Shown: positions 1-8,502 of the stretch, piece by piece
Numbering within the stretch: the first letter of the stretch is position 1
How the letters are laid out: each line of letters opens with the position of its first letter
Origin: Chitinophaga parva
GTDB lineage: Bacteria > Bacteroidota > Bacteroidia > Chitinophagales > Chitinophagaceae
NCBI RefSeq assembly: GCF_003071345.1
Contig: NZ_QCYK01000002.1
Location: 496,001 to 560,000 of the forward strand
Direction: 5' to 3'
Length of the DNA stretch: 64,000 nucleotides
Made by a program: the position numbers and the translations under genes
Notes under the pieces: generated by a model
The model's input: only the letters and a program-made list of their open reading frames with translations
The model's database searches: none
Told to the model about the DNA's origin: nothing

Positions 1-1
1 C

Positions 2-865
2 CGCATCTTTATCAACCTGTTGCGTGCAGGAGGCGTATACCCGGCCTATGCATTGCTGCGCGTGGTGAGTTTCTACTATTTCTTATTTTCCCGACAGTCT
101 TCGAAATACAGTTACCGGTATTTCCGCCATCGTATGCACTTTGGCCGCTGGCGCAGCATCCGCGCGGTGTACCGGAACTACTATCTCTTTGGGCAGACCA
201 TCATTGACAAAGTGGTGGTGATGGCGGATATGCCCAGTCCCTTCACATTTGAATTTGACGGAGAAAGCCACCTGCGGGAAATGATCGCGGAGGGCCAGGG
301 CGGCATTATGCTCAGCGCCCACGCGGGCAACTGGGAGGTGGCCGGCCATCTTTTCAAACGCCTGCAAACCGCTATCCACATCGTAATGTTTGACGGGGAG
401 CATGAGCGCATTAAGGCCTATATGGAATCTGTGACCGGCCAGCGCAATGTGAATATCATTGTCATTAAGAATGACCTGTCCCACATTTACGCCATCAATG
501 ATGCCCTCAGCAAAAAAGAGCTGGTGTGCATGCATGCAGACCGTTTTGTGGAGGGAAATAAGACCGTGCGCATGCCTTTCCTGGGAGGCGATGCGGATTT
601 CCCGGCAGGGCCTTTCCTGCTGGCCGCCACGTTCAAGGTACCGGTATCAGTGGTGTTTGCCTTCAAGGAGGGCCCCACGCATTACCATCTCTCCGCTACC
701 CCGGCCCGGCGTTACAATGGGCGGCGCCAGGAGGGCGTGAACGAAGCCGTGCAGGATTTTGTGCAGGCCCTGGAAGCCAAGGTGCGGCAGTACCCGGAGC
801 AGTGGTTTAACTATTACGATTTCTGGCAGGAAGACGGGCCGAAAAAAACAGCCGCCACACACTAG
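2..865 (+). CDS. LpxL/HtrB-type lysophospholipid acyltransferase (5' partial)
   Basis: Likely transfers an acyl group from acyl-ACP or acyl-CoA to a lipid-like acceptor at the inner membrane. The reading frame stays open to the left edge (in frame from base 2), and the first in-frame start visible is only a TTG at 20, so the true start is probably outside. The acyltransferase motif HAGNWE (HX4E) sits about 100 residues after that TTG, and a hydrophobic N-terminal stretch could anchor it. It is the first visible gene of the pigment operon; the next gene begins 44 bases downstream. In aryl-polyene clusters this family is thought to attach fatty acid or polyene chains, so a role in acylating the pigment is inferred. 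Family assignment is firm, substrate unknown. Confidence 0.85.
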   Translation, partial: RIFINLLRAGGVYPAYALLRVVSFYYFLFSRQSSKYSYRYFRHRMHFGRWRSIRAVYRNYYLFGQTIIDKVVVMADMPSPFTFEFDGESHLREMIAEGQGGIMLSAHAGNWEVAGHLFKRLQTAIHIVMFDGEHERIKAYMESVTGQRNVNIIVIKNDLSHIYAINDALSKKELVCMHADRFVEGNKTVRMPFLGGDADFPAGPFLLAATFKVPVSVVFAFKEGPTHYHLSATPARRYNGRRQEGVNEAVQDFVQALEAKVRQYPEQWFNYYDFWQEDGPKKTAATH

Positions 866-909
866 GCTTTTACGGAACGCCGTTATAATTTTACGGCACT
901 TATTTTTAC

Positions 910-1314
910 ATGGACATTCTTCAATACATCCCTCAGCGCCCACCCATGGTGATGATAGACACGCTGAGCGGCGCTACAGACCGCACTGCCGACACGGCGC
1001 TCACCATTGCCGCGGATAATATCTTTTTGAACGGCGGAAAATTTTCGCCCTCCGGCCTGCTGGAAAACATGGCCCAGACAGCCGCTGCCCACGCCGGCTA
1101 CCTGGCCCTGCGCCTGAACGAGCCGGTGAAAGTAGGTTTCATTGGCGCGGTGAAGGACCTGCAGATCAAATCCCTGCCTCCCGCAGGCGCTACGCTGCAT
1201 ACCCACATTGAAGTGCAGAATACCGTGTTCAACGCCACTTCCGTGCTGGCCAAAGTGAGCCTGGACAACGCCGTGGTGGCCAGCTGTGAGCTGAAGATCT
1301 TCATTAATCCCTGA
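910..1314 (+). CDS. ApeP-like hotdog 3-hydroxyacyl-ACP dehydratase subunit
   Basis: A 134-residue hotdog-fold protein of the FabA/FabZ superfamily, resembling ApeP of aryl-polyene clusters; expected to remove water from 3-hydroxyacyl-ACP during polyene growth. The helix motif GLLENMAQTAA places a Glu (E52) where FabZ has its catalytic acid. No His occurs where FabZ has its catalytic His; the only upstream candidate residues are Ile/Phe. The second dehydratase of the cluster (11,583) has the opposite defect, which suggests a heterodimer with a shared active site. Aryl-polyene ApeI and ApeP are reported to form a complex. The start is the first ATG; the gap to the preceding gene is 44 bases. 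Confidence 0.8.
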   Translation: MDILQYIPQRPPMVMIDTLSGATDRTADTALTIAADNIFLNGGKFSPSGLLENMAQTAAAHAGYLALRLNEPVKVGFIGAVKDLQIKSLPPAGATLHTHIEVQNTVFNATSVLAKVSLDNAVVASCELKIFINP

Positions 1315-1482
1315 TGCCGGCCCCGGCCACCTGTGCCTTACCTATGACCACCTTCCCGCGGGAGACCAACTTTACCCGGCCCGGCGCCACCACGGCGGAG
1401 CGTTTTTCCACCCACGCGTATTTTCCCGTAAAACAGCCGGAACCCTACGGTTTATGACCGAATGGTTACCTGCACATCCTTA

Positions 1483-1506
1483 TTTGCCGATTGAATTTGT
1501 ATTTTG
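1483..1506 (+). promoter_or_regulatory. Possible promoter ahead of the secreted-protein gene
   Basis: A TTTG at 1483-1486 is followed at 1500-1506 by TATTTTG, one base short of the Bacteroidota -7 consensus TAnnTTTG, and the spacing is short. It lies in the 234-base gap 1315-1548, which otherwise shows no gene. Weak match; the following gene may equally be read from the operon. Confidence 0.25.
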
Positions 1507-1548
1507 CAGGGCAATTATCAAAATTCACCATCTAACCTCAAACACCGT

Positions 1549-2169
1549 ATGAAAAAAGTATTACTGGCTGCCTGCGCCATCGTATTGTGCCAGGTGGCTG
1601 TGCAGGCACAGACCCTGAAGGCATTCTTCGGCGACAAATCGCAGCAGCTCACTTACCTGGGTGCGGATTTTACACAGGCACGCTACCTGGGTGAAACGGC
1701 GCTGAATGCAGCAGATTTCAGGGACAGGACCGTGCCCAGTTTTAACGACGTGATCGTTAATGAAAGCAAGAAATTTGACATCGTGGAGGCTTTCAACCAC
1801 CCGGTGACCAATGACCTGGCCCAGGTAACAAAGCTTAATGCCGCCCTTGATGAAAGCAAGCTGAAATCAGATAACAGTGCGGACTTTGACCGCCTGAAAG
1901 AGGCAGACATCCAGAAAGTGGCCAGCCATTACAGTGGCAAGGGCGTAGGATTGCTCTTTGTGATGGAAGGCCTGGACAAGGGCCAGAAGAAAGGCTCCCT
2001 GTACGTGGTGCTGGTGGACCTGGATAAAAAGAAAGTATTACTGAGCCAGCGTTATGTACATGAGCCCCAGGGCTTTGGCGTGCGCAATTACTGGCTGAAC
2101 CTTATTTATAAAACGCTCCAGAACGTTAAGAAAGGAGATTACAGGAAGTGGGAAACTGCCAACAGCTAA
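1549..2169 (+). CDS. Secreted protein of unknown function
   Basis: A 206-residue protein with a clear signal peptide (MKK followed by a hydrophobic run ending AVQAQ), so probably periplasmic or exported. I chose the ATG at 1549 because the upstream extension to 1504 would place polar residues before the signal peptide. The mature part is Lys-rich and soluble, with alternating strands such as SLYVVLVDLDKKKVLLSQRY near residues 155-175, reminiscent of small periplasmic lipid- or metal-handling proteins. I do not recognise the family. It lies between pigment genes on the same strand and after a longer gap than its neighbours have, so membership of the operon is likely but not certain. Confidence 0.8.
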   Translation: MKKVLLAACAIVLCQVAVQAQTLKAFFGDKSQQLTYLGADFTQARYLGETALNAADFRDRTVPSFNDVIVNESKKFDIVEAFNHPVTNDLAQVTKLNAALDESKLKSDNSADFDRLKEADIQKVASHYSGKGVGLLFVMEGLDKGQKKGSLYVVLVDLDKKKVLLSQRYVHEPQGFGVRNYWLNLIYKTLQNVKKGDYRKWETANS

Positions 2170-2246
2170 GACCCGCTGCCCCGGCCTGTTCCATGGCATG
2201 TATATGACAAGGGACCAGCCGTTTTTTTAGGAACTTATCAATTATT

Positions 2247-2672
2247 ATGCAGGCACCGTTGACGGAAAGAGTGGAAATTTTAGTAAGGTTTAACGAAGCG
2301 GATCCCCTGGGCATCGTTTGGCATGGCCATTACGTGCGCTACATGGAGGATGGGCGGGAAGCTTTTGGCAACCGCTATGGGCTGCGTTACCTGGATATTT
2401 ATGAGAAGGGGTATACCGTACCGGTGGTGCATGTGGATTGTAATTACAAACGCAGCCTGCGTTACGGCGACAGTGTGATCGTGGAAACGCGCTATATTCC
2501 TACGCCTGCGGCCAAGGTCCGCTTTGAGTATACCCTCTTCAACGCCCGTACCCTGGAAGTGGTGGCCACGGGATCGTCTGTACAGGTGTTCCTGGATAAA
2601 GAAACCCAAACGCTGCAACTTATTCCGCCGGCGTTTTTTGAAGCATGGAAAAAAGAACATGCCCTAATTTGA
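2247..2672 (+). CDS. 4HBT/YbgC-type hotdog acyl thioesterase
   Basis: A 141-residue hotdog thioesterase expected to hydrolyse acyl-CoA or acyl-ACP thioesters. The N-terminal motif VRFNEADPLGIVWHGHYVRY matches the 4-hydroxybenzoyl-CoA thioesterase signature, with D19 in the place of the catalytic Asp. Its length is normal for the family. It ends only four bases before the following ketosynthase, so the two are probably translated together. In aryl-polyene clusters a similar thioesterase may release or proof-read chains; that role here is inferred from context. Confidence 0.85.
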   Translation: MQAPLTERVEILVRFNEADPLGIVWHGHYVRYMEDGREAFGNRYGLRYLDIYEKGYTVPVVHVDCNYKRSLRYGDSVIVETRYIPTPAAKVRFEYTLFNARTLEVVATGSSVQVFLDKETQTLQLIPPAFFEAWKKEHALI

Positions 2673-2676
2673 GTTT

Positions 2677-3837
2677 ATGTATGAGGTGTTTGTAGCGGCG
2701 GACAATATTATTTCCCCCCTGGGGGCCACCACGGCGCAGAACTATGCGGCCGTGCGCCAGGGTGTGAGCGGGGTAAACCCCCTGCTGCTGGCGGGTGCGG
2801 AAGCGCCCCTGCCGGTGGGCGCCATCCTGCCGGAACAACTGGTGGCCTACACCGCCGGCGTACAGGTGCAGGGTGCTTCAAAGTTTGAACAGCTGGTCAT
2901 TGCCTCCATCGCGGAGGCCCTCACCCAAACGGATATACGGTTATCGCAGCCCCGTACCCTGCTACTGCTCAGCACTACCAAAGGCAATATTGACTGGCTG
3001 GAGCAACATGCCGGCCAGCTACCCGACGGGAAGGCCCTGGAGCAAATGCAACTGTACGATACGGCCCTGCGCATAGGCCGGTATTTTAACGCGGCACACC
3101 CGCCACAGGTGGTGAGCAATGCCTGCATTTCCGGGCTGCTGGCCATTCTCATGGCAAAGCGCCTCCTGCTTTCCGGCGCCTATGATCACATTGTGATTGC
3201 AGGAGCCGATATTTTAACGCAATTTGTAGTGTCTGGTTTTCAATCCTTCCACGCCCTGAGCGATGAAAGGTGCCTGCCTTTTGATGCGGCACGCAAAGGC
3301 CTGAACCTGGGCGAAGCCGCTGCCACGCTGGTACTGACCAACGATGCCAGCCGCCAGTCTGCCACCAATAAAGTACGGCCCCTGGGCGGTGCTTCCAGCA
3401 ATGATGCCAACCATATTTCAGGCCCCTCGCGCACCGGTGCGGAGCTGGCCCTGGCCCTGCAAAAAGCCATGACCAGTGCTGGCCTGGAACCCAACGATAT
3501 TGACTTCATCTCCGCCCACGGCACGGCCACCCCGTACAATGATGAGATGGAGTCCAAAGCCTTTGCCCTGGCGGGTATTACCCATGCTCCCGTGTACAGC
3601 CTGAAAGGTTATTACGGCCATACTTTGGGCGCCGCCGGCCTGCTGGAAACCATTGTGAGCATGCATGCCCTCATGGACAACTGCCTGCCCGGCACCCTGG
3701 GATTCACTACCCTGGGCGTAAGCCAGCCTTTGGATGTGTACCCGGAAACCCGCTACCAGCAAGGATTAAAACGGTTTATAAAAACCACCTCTGGTTTTGG
3801 GGGATGTAATGCGGCAATGGTGTTTGAGAAGAGATAA
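2677..3837 (+). CDS. FabF-type beta-ketoacyl-ACP synthase, first copy
   Basis: A 386-residue condensing enzyme of the KAS II type that extends an acyl-ACP with malonyl-ACP. The full Cys-His-His triad is present: C150 in SNACISG, H281 in HGTATPYND, and H315 in YGHTLGAAG. It lies close behind the thioesterase. By comparison with aryl-polyene clusters it could be the ApeR- or ApeO-like ketosynthase; which one cannot be decided from sequence alone. The heptad repeat at 3904 follows it. Confidence 0.9.
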   Translation: MYEVFVAADNIISPLGATTAQNYAAVRQGVSGVNPLLLAGAEAPLPVGAILPEQLVAYTAGVQVQGASKFEQLVIASIAEALTQTDIRLSQPRTLLLLSTTKGNIDWLEQHAGQLPDGKALEQMQLYDTALRIGRYFNAAHPPQVVSNACISGLLAILMAKRLLLSGAYDHIVIAGADILTQFVVSGFQSFHALSDERCLPFDAARKGLNLGEAAATLVLTNDASRQSATNKVRPLGGASSNDANHISGPSRTGAELALALQKAMTSAGLEPNDIDFISAHGTATPYNDEMESKAFALAGITHAPVYSLKGYYGHTLGAAGLLETIVSMHALMDNCLPGTLGFTTLGVSQPLDVYPETRYQQGLKRFIKTTSGFGGCNAAMVFEKR

Positions 3838-3903
3838 AAAAATATTCAGCGTGCAGCTCGTTCAATAAGGAATGATCATGCATATAAAACCTGGTATTTA
3901 GGG

Positions 3904-3924
3904 CCTAGGACCTGAGACCTAAGA
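3904..3924 (+). repeat. Three-unit heptad repeat array
   Basis: Three consecutive 7-base units, CCTAGGA CCTGAGA CCTAAGA, fit the consensus CCTRRGA. They end 13 bases before the ATG of the methyltransferase. No inverted partner is obvious in the preceding gap. Related arrays lie at 5089, 8503 and 39546. Confidence 0.8.
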
Positions 3925-3937
3925 CAGTAATTTAAAC

Positions 3938-5011
3938 ATGAACTTTTTCTCCAAAGAAACAAAAACCGCGCTGCAGGCCAAGGAAGCCGCCTTGCAACTG
4001 GCCTTTGCCCCGGTGGCGTTCCAGGCCACCCGCGCACTGCGCAACCTGGGTATCCTGAAGATCATTTCCGATGCCGGGCGCAAAGGCATTACCCTGGAAG
4101 ATATCGTGGCCAAGCTGACCCTCACCAGGTACGCCGTGCGCGTGCTGGTAGAAGCCGGCCTGGGTATAGAACTGCTGCTCATCAACGATAAGAAATACAC
4201 CCTCACCAAGATGGGTCACTTCATTTTGCATGATGAACTGACCCGCATTAACATGGACTTTACCCAGGACATCTGCTACCGCGGCATGGACCACCTGGAA
4301 GAAGCCCTGGTGACGGGCAAACCGGCCGGCCTGCGGGAACTGGGGCCCTGGGAAACCATTTACCCCGGCCTGTCTTTGCTGCCCCCGGAAATTGGCAAAA
4401 GCTGGTTCGACTTCGATCACTATTATTCCGATATTGCTTACCCGCAAACCCTGCCCATCGTGTTTTCCCGCAAGCCCCGCAACCTGCTGGAGCTGGGCGG
4501 CAACACAGGCAAGTGGGCCCTGGCCTGCACCGGCTTTGATCCGGATGTGAAAGTGACCATCCTGGATCTGCCCGGCCAGATGGGCCTTGCGGAACAAAAG
4601 ATCAAAGCCGCCGGCGTGGAAGACCGCGTAAGCTTTTTCACTACAGATGTGCTGGATGAGCACCGGCCCTTCCCGGCAGAAAAGTTTGATGCGGTGTGGA
4701 TGAGCCAATTCCTGGATTGCTTCTCCGAAGCAGAGATCATTTCTATCCTGAAACGCTGTGCCGCTGTGCTTTCTGAGCGGGGGCGCATTTATATCCTGGA
4801 GCCCTTCTGGAACCGCCAGGTGTTTAAAAGCGCGGCTTACTGCCTGCAGCAAACCTCGCTCTACTTCACAGCCATGGCCAATGGCAACAGCCAGATGTAC
4901 CATTCTGACGATTTCATTGCCTGCGTACAGGCTGCCGGCCTTAAGGTAGTGGAGGAGAATGACCAGGTAGGGATGAGCTATACGCTGCTGCAGTGCGAGA
5001 AAATGTCCTAG
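3938..5011 (+). CDS. SAM-dependent O-methyltransferase (hydroxyindole/caffeate type)
   Basis: A 357-residue class I methyltransferase with an N-terminal winged-helix dimerisation region (about 20-90, including GRKGITLEDIVAKLTLTRYA) and a C-terminal Rossmann domain. Motif I is LLELGGNTGKW at about residues 184-194, followed by the acidic strand end VTILDLPGQ. This architecture is typical of enzymes that methylate phenolic hydroxyls, and flexirubin-type pigments carry a substituted phenol ring, so ring methylation is a reasonable guess. Its TAG stop lies inside the first unit of a heptad repeat array. Heptad arrays flank the gene on both sides. Confidence 0.85.
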   Translation: MNFFSKETKTALQAKEAALQLAFAPVAFQATRALRNLGILKIISDAGRKGITLEDIVAKLTLTRYAVRVLVEAGLGIELLLINDKKYTLTKMGHFILHDELTRINMDFTQDICYRGMDHLEEALVTGKPAGLRELGPWETIYPGLSLLPPEIGKSWFDFDHYYSDIAYPQTLPIVFSRKPRNLLELGGNTGKWALACTGFDPDVKVTILDLPGQMGLAEQKIKAAGVEDRVSFFTTDVLDEHRPFPAEKFDAVWMSQFLDCFSEAEIISILKRCAAVLSERGRIYILEPFWNRQVFKSAAYCLQQTSLYFTAMANGNSQMYHSDDFIACVQAAGLKVVEENDQVGMSYTLLQCEKMS

Positions 5012-5123
5012 GTCTTAGGTCCAGGGTCTTAAGCATCGTCCATTGCAGGATGATTTACATCCACAAATCTATATACCAAAGCAGGGTACATAGGACCTGA
5101 GACGTAGGACCTAAAACCCCCAA
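5006..5123. repeat. Inverted pair of heptad repeat arrays
   Basis: Four units on the left (TCCTAGG, TCTTAGG, TCCAGGG, TCTTAAG; 5006-5033) are the reverse complement of the consensus, and four to five units on the right (CATAGGA, CCTGAGA, CGTAGGA, CCTAAAA; 5089-5116, decaying to 5123) are in forward orientation. The arms could pair over 28 bases around a 55-base loop. The left arm contains the stop codon of the methyltransferase and the right arm ends 18 bases before the next ATG. Confidence 0.8.
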
Positions 5124-5134
5124 ACCCTAATACA

Positions 5135-6382
5135 ATGCAAAAAGAAAAGGTAGACGTGCTCGTAATCGGTGCCGGCCCGGCTGGTACCGTATCCGCTTCC
5201 ATCATCGCACAGGCGGGTTATAAGGTGAAGATCGTGGAGAAGCAGCGCTTCCCCCGTTTCGTGATCGGCGAAAGCCTGCTGCCCCGCTGTATGGAGGCGC
5301 TTACGGAAGCAAAGTTCATTGACGCCATTAAAGCCTGTGGTTTCCAGGAAAAGAATGGCGCCAAGTTCGTGAAGAATGGCAAGGTCTGCGACTTTAGCTT
5401 TAAAGAACAATTTACCAACGGGTGGACCTGGACCTGGCAGGTGCAACGCGCTACCTTTGACAAAGCACTGGCAGACGCCGTGGAAGCCATGGGCGTGCCG
5501 GTGGAATACGAAACTACGGTTACGGATATACGCTTTAATGGATCAGATTCTGTGACCACCGTGGAAGATGCAACCGGTCAGTTGAAAGAGATAGAAGCCC
5601 GCTTCATCGTGGATGGAAGTGGCTATGGCCGTGTGATCCCGCGGATGTTTAACCTGGAGAAGCACTCACAGCTGCAATCGCGCAAGGCGCTTTTTGCGCA
5701 CACGGTAGATAAAAAACGCCACCTGGATGGGGAACCCAACCGCATTACCGCGGTGGTACACCAGAAAGGCGTTTGGGTGTGGATCATCCCCTTCAGCACG
5801 GGTGTTACTTCCCTGGGCTTTGTAGGCAACCCCGAATTCTTTGACCAGTTTCCCGGCACGCCAGAGGAACAATACCGCGCCATGATCGCTACGGAGCCTT
5901 TCTTTGCAGAGCGCTTCAAGGACGTGGAGCTCGTGTTTGAGCCCCGCATCCTGCAATCCTGGTCTGCCACTACCGATAAATTTTACGGGGATGGATTTGT
6001 GCTCACTGGTAATGTAACGGAGTTCCTGGATCCCATTTTCTCTTCCGGCGTTACCCTCGCCTGCGTGTCTGCCCAAACGGCTGCCAGACTGGTGATCCGT
6101 AAGCTGCAGGGCGAGCCCGTGGACTGGGAAAAAGAATACATGGAGCCCACCCAGCATGGGGTGAATGTATTCCGCTCCTATGTGATGGCCTGGTATGAAG
6201 GCACGCTGGACACCATTTTCTTCTGCGAAAACCCGGACCAGGCGGTGAAAGAACAGATCTGCAGTGTACTGGCGGGGTATGTGTGGGACCGGACCAACCC
6301 GTACGTGACCGGCCATGCCACAGAGCCCAAGCGACTGGCCCGTAAAATAGAACTTACCGAAAAACTGAATGCGCTTGGATAA
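5135..6382 (+). CDS. Flavin-dependent halogenase-like FAD oxidoreductase
   Basis: A 415-residue FAD protein with an N-terminal dinucleotide-binding motif (GAGPAGT, residues 12-18), the GESLLP motif near 47, and two signatures of flavin-dependent halogenases: W214-V-W-I-I-P219 (WxWxIP) and F297-LDPIFSSG-305 (the F-P-S-G motif). Halogenases of this group act on phenols or pyrroles, often carrier-bound, using FADH2, oxygen and chloride. Ring chlorination of the pigment is a plausible role, but relatives annotated only as FAD-dependent monooxygenases share much of this sequence. It overlaps the next gene by 14 bases, indicating translational coupling. Confidence 0.8.
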   Translation: MQKEKVDVLVIGAGPAGTVSASIIAQAGYKVKIVEKQRFPRFVIGESLLPRCMEALTEAKFIDAIKACGFQEKNGAKFVKNGKVCDFSFKEQFTNGWTWTWQVQRATFDKALADAVEAMGVPVEYETTVTDIRFNGSDSVTTVEDATGQLKEIEARFIVDGSGYGRVIPRMFNLEKHSQLQSRKALFAHTVDKKRHLDGEPNRITAVVHQKGVWVWIIPFSTGVTSLGFVGNPEFFDQFPGTPEEQYRAMIATEPFFAERFKDVELVFEPRILQSWSATTDKFYGDGFVLTGNVTEFLDPIFSSGVTLACVSAQTAARLVIRKLQGEPVDWEKEYMEPTQHGVNVFRSYVMAWYEGTLDTIFFCENPDQAVKEQICSVLAGYVWDRTNPYVTGHATEPKRLARKIELTEKLNALG

Positions 6383-7046
6383 TGCATCGGCATATATTAC
6401 CGCTACCAGCGCCGTACGGCCACAGGGCGTGTTTCGCAATGGGAAGCTCCAATGGGAGCATCCCGCGGGCGACCTGCAAACCCTGCTGCGCTATGGCTAC
6501 GAGCAGCTGGGCAGTGCCTATCCCAAGTTTCACAAAATGGATGCGCTGAGTAAACTGGGATGGCTCACGGCGGAAGTGCTCCTCGGCGCCAACCCGCTGC
6601 TGGAGCGGCACGCAGCCCCCGGTGTAGGACTGGCCCTGGCCAACCGGAGCAGCAGCCTGGATACCGACGTGCGCTATTACGACACGGTGAAGGATATAGC
6701 CAGCCCGGCTTTATTTGTATACACCCTGCCCAATATTGTAATGGGCGAGATCTGCATACGCCATGGTTTCAAAGGGGAGAATGTCTTCTTTGTGCAGGAC
6801 CGTTTTGATACGGCATCCCTGGCCGGGTATGTGCAGGAATTATTCAATGAAAAAGCCGTTACCGCCTGTGTATGCGGGTGGGTAGAGGTAATGCAGGACC
6901 GCTTTGACGCCGCACTATACCTGGTAGAAAACCAGGCTGGCGAAAGGGCCATCCCGTTTACCGCGGTAGCAATGCAACATCTATATCAAACTATAGCAAA
7001 TGGAAATGGAGAAACTGATAGCCGATCTGAAAGTACAGATCATTGA
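6369..7046 (+). CDS. Half-length ketosynthase-like protein
   Basis: A 225-residue protein resembling the N-terminal half of a beta-ketoacyl synthase: RSSSLDTDVRYYDTV at about 94-108 and SPALFVYTLPNIVMGEI at about 113-129 match the strands before the active site. Where the nucleophilic Cys should follow there is VQDRFDTASL, so it has no catalytic residue, and the C-terminal half with the His pair is absent. Probably a structural or accessory condensing-enzyme subunit found in flexirubin-type clusters. It overlaps the upstream gene by 14 bases and the ACP gene by 47 bases. Confidence 0.7.
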   Translation: MRLDNASAYITATSAVRPQGVFRNGKLQWEHPAGDLQTLLRYGYEQLGSAYPKFHKMDALSKLGWLTAEVLLGANPLLERHAAPGVGLALANRSSSLDTDVRYYDTVKDIASPALFVYTLPNIVMGEICIRHGFKGENVFFVQDRFDTASLAGYVQELFNEKAVTACVCGWVEVMQDRFDAALYLVENQAGERAIPFTAVAMQHLYQTIANGNGETDSRSESTDH

Positions 7047-7269
7047 GCAACTGAACCTGCAGGAAGTAAAACCGGAAGATATCGGCGATGACGCGCCCCT
7101 CTTCAAAGAAGGGCTGGGACTGGATTCCATCGACGCACTGGAACTCATTGTGCTGCTGCAGCAGCACTACGGCATCCGCGTGGCCAACCCGGATGATGGA
7201 CCGCGTATTTTCCAGTCGGTGCGCACGATTGCCCAATTCATTACCGAGCAAAAGGCGGCACAGGCATGA
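7000..7269 (+). CDS. Acyl carrier protein
   Basis: An 89-residue acyl carrier protein that tethers growing polyene chains through phosphopantetheine. The attachment motif GLDSID is present with S43 as the modified residue. Size and the acidic helix II are typical. Two starts are possible, ATG at 7000 and ATG at 7006; either overlaps the preceding gene by more than 40 bases, so translation is likely coupled. It overlaps the next ketosynthase by four bases (ATGA). The AcpS-type activating enzyme is encoded at 20,265. It is the only ACP seen in the window, whereas aryl-polyene clusters usually have two. Confidence 0.92.
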   Translation: MEMEKLIADLKVQIIEQLNLQEVKPEDIGDDAPLFKEGLGLDSIDALELIVLLQQHYGIRVANPDDGPRIFQSVRTIAQFITEQKAAQA

Positions 7270-8462
7270 GTACTGCGCCTACTTGGATAGCCGGTGGTGG
7301 CGTGATCTGCGGTATAGGGCAACAGGTACGGGAGTGCCTGCAGGCGTTTGCACAAATGCAACCGGGCATGGCCCGCATGCAGGTGCTGCATTCCGCGCAC
7401 GCGGCCCAATTTCCCGTGGTGGAAGTGAAGGCGGATAATGAGCACCTGGCCGTGCTTACCGGCTTGCCCGCGCATACCAGCCGTACTGCCATGCTCAGTT
7501 TTGTAGCCGCCCGCGAGGCGTGGACCTCCTCCGGCCTGGGGGACGTGCGGGATTACCGCACGGCTTTCGTCTCTGCCAATACGGTAGGGGGCATGGACAA
7601 AACTGAAGACTTCTTCCCCGGCTTCCTGGCCAATCCTGCGAGTGGGCGCCTGCGCGGTGTAAGCCAGCATGAATGTGGCACCATTACCGAAATAACGGCG
7701 GATGCACTGGGCATCACCCATCATGTAACCACCATCAGCACGGCCTGCTCCAGCGGCGCCAATGCGCTGATGTACGGGGCACGCCTTATTAAGAACAGCC
7801 TGGCCGATGTGGTAATAGCGGGTGGCACGGATGCACTGACCCGCTTTACACTCAACGGCTTTAATACGCTCATGATCCTGGACACGGAACGCTGCCGCCC
7901 CTTTGACGATACCCGCCGCGGGCTGAACCTGGGCGAGGGCGCGGGTTACGTGGTACTGGTGTCTGACGCGGTAGCGGCTACCCTGCAACATACATGGTGT
8001 AGGCTGAGTGGCTTTGCCAATGCCAATGATGCCTATCATCAAACGGCCTCCAGCCCGGATGGTACCGGCAATTACCTGGCCATGCAGGGTGCCCTTGAAA
8101 TGGCAGGACTGCTCCCAGGTGATATTGGCTATATTAACCTGCACGGCACCGGCACCCAGAACAATGACCTGAGTGAAGGCATGGCCATTGCGCGCCTCTT
8201 TGGCGACAAGCTGCCGCCCGCCAGTTCTACCAAATCCTTTACGGGCCACACCCTGGGCGCCAGCGGCGGCATAGAAGCGGTATTTTCCGCCCTCTCCGTG
8301 CGCGATGGTATTATTTACCCCAATGCACAATTTACCACCCGGATGAAAGAGCTGCCTTTTGCGCCGGCCACCACTTTCAGCAAGGGCAACGTGCTGGAGC
8401 ATGTAATGAGCAATTCCTTTGGTTTTGGCGGCAATTGTTCCAGTTTGGTGTTTAGCAAATGA
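7266..8462 (+). CDS. FabF-type beta-ketoacyl-ACP synthase, second copy
   Basis: A 398-residue KAS II-type condensing enzyme with an intact triad: C161 in STACSSG, H293 in LHGTGTQNND, H328 in FTGHTLGASGG. Translationally coupled to the ACP by a four-base overlap. The next condensing-type gene downstream (8,539) lacks all catalytic residues, so this pair resembles the ketosynthase and chain-length-factor pair ApeO/ApeC of aryl-polyene clusters and type II polyketide systems. A gap of 76 bases with a heptad repeat separates them. Confidence 0.92.
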   Translation: MSTAPTWIAGGGVICGIGQQVRECLQAFAQMQPGMARMQVLHSAHAAQFPVVEVKADNEHLAVLTGLPAHTSRTAMLSFVAAREAWTSSGLGDVRDYRTAFVSANTVGGMDKTEDFFPGFLANPASGRLRGVSQHECGTITEITADALGITHHVTTISTACSSGANALMYGARLIKNSLADVVIAGGTDALTRFTLNGFNTLMILDTERCRPFDDTRRGLNLGEGAGYVVLVSDAVAATLQHTWCRLSGFANANDAYHQTASSPDGTGNYLAMQGALEMAGLLPGDIGYINLHGTGTQNNDLSEGMAIARLFGDKLPPASSTKSFTGHTLGASGGIEAVFSALSVRDGIIYPNAQFTTRMKELPFAPATTFSKGNVLEHVMSNSFGFGGNCSSLVFSK

Positions 8463-8502
8463 TGTGAATGGTCCTGGGGGCTTTCCAACAAATAGCCCGG
8501 TA

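Noticed and set aside
3904..3924. Heptad arrays considered as a CRISPR array
   Set aside because: Units are 7 bases, contiguous and without spacers; no cas genes.
3932..4903. 323-codon open frame on the minus strand
   Set aside because: Antisense to the methyltransferase, which has clear family motifs; the translation is His/Gln/Gly-rich with no recognisable domain, as expected for a shadow in GC-rich DNA.
7167..8402. 411-codon minus-strand frame
   Set aside because: Opposite the intact ketosynthase; no motifs, Gly/His-rich composition.
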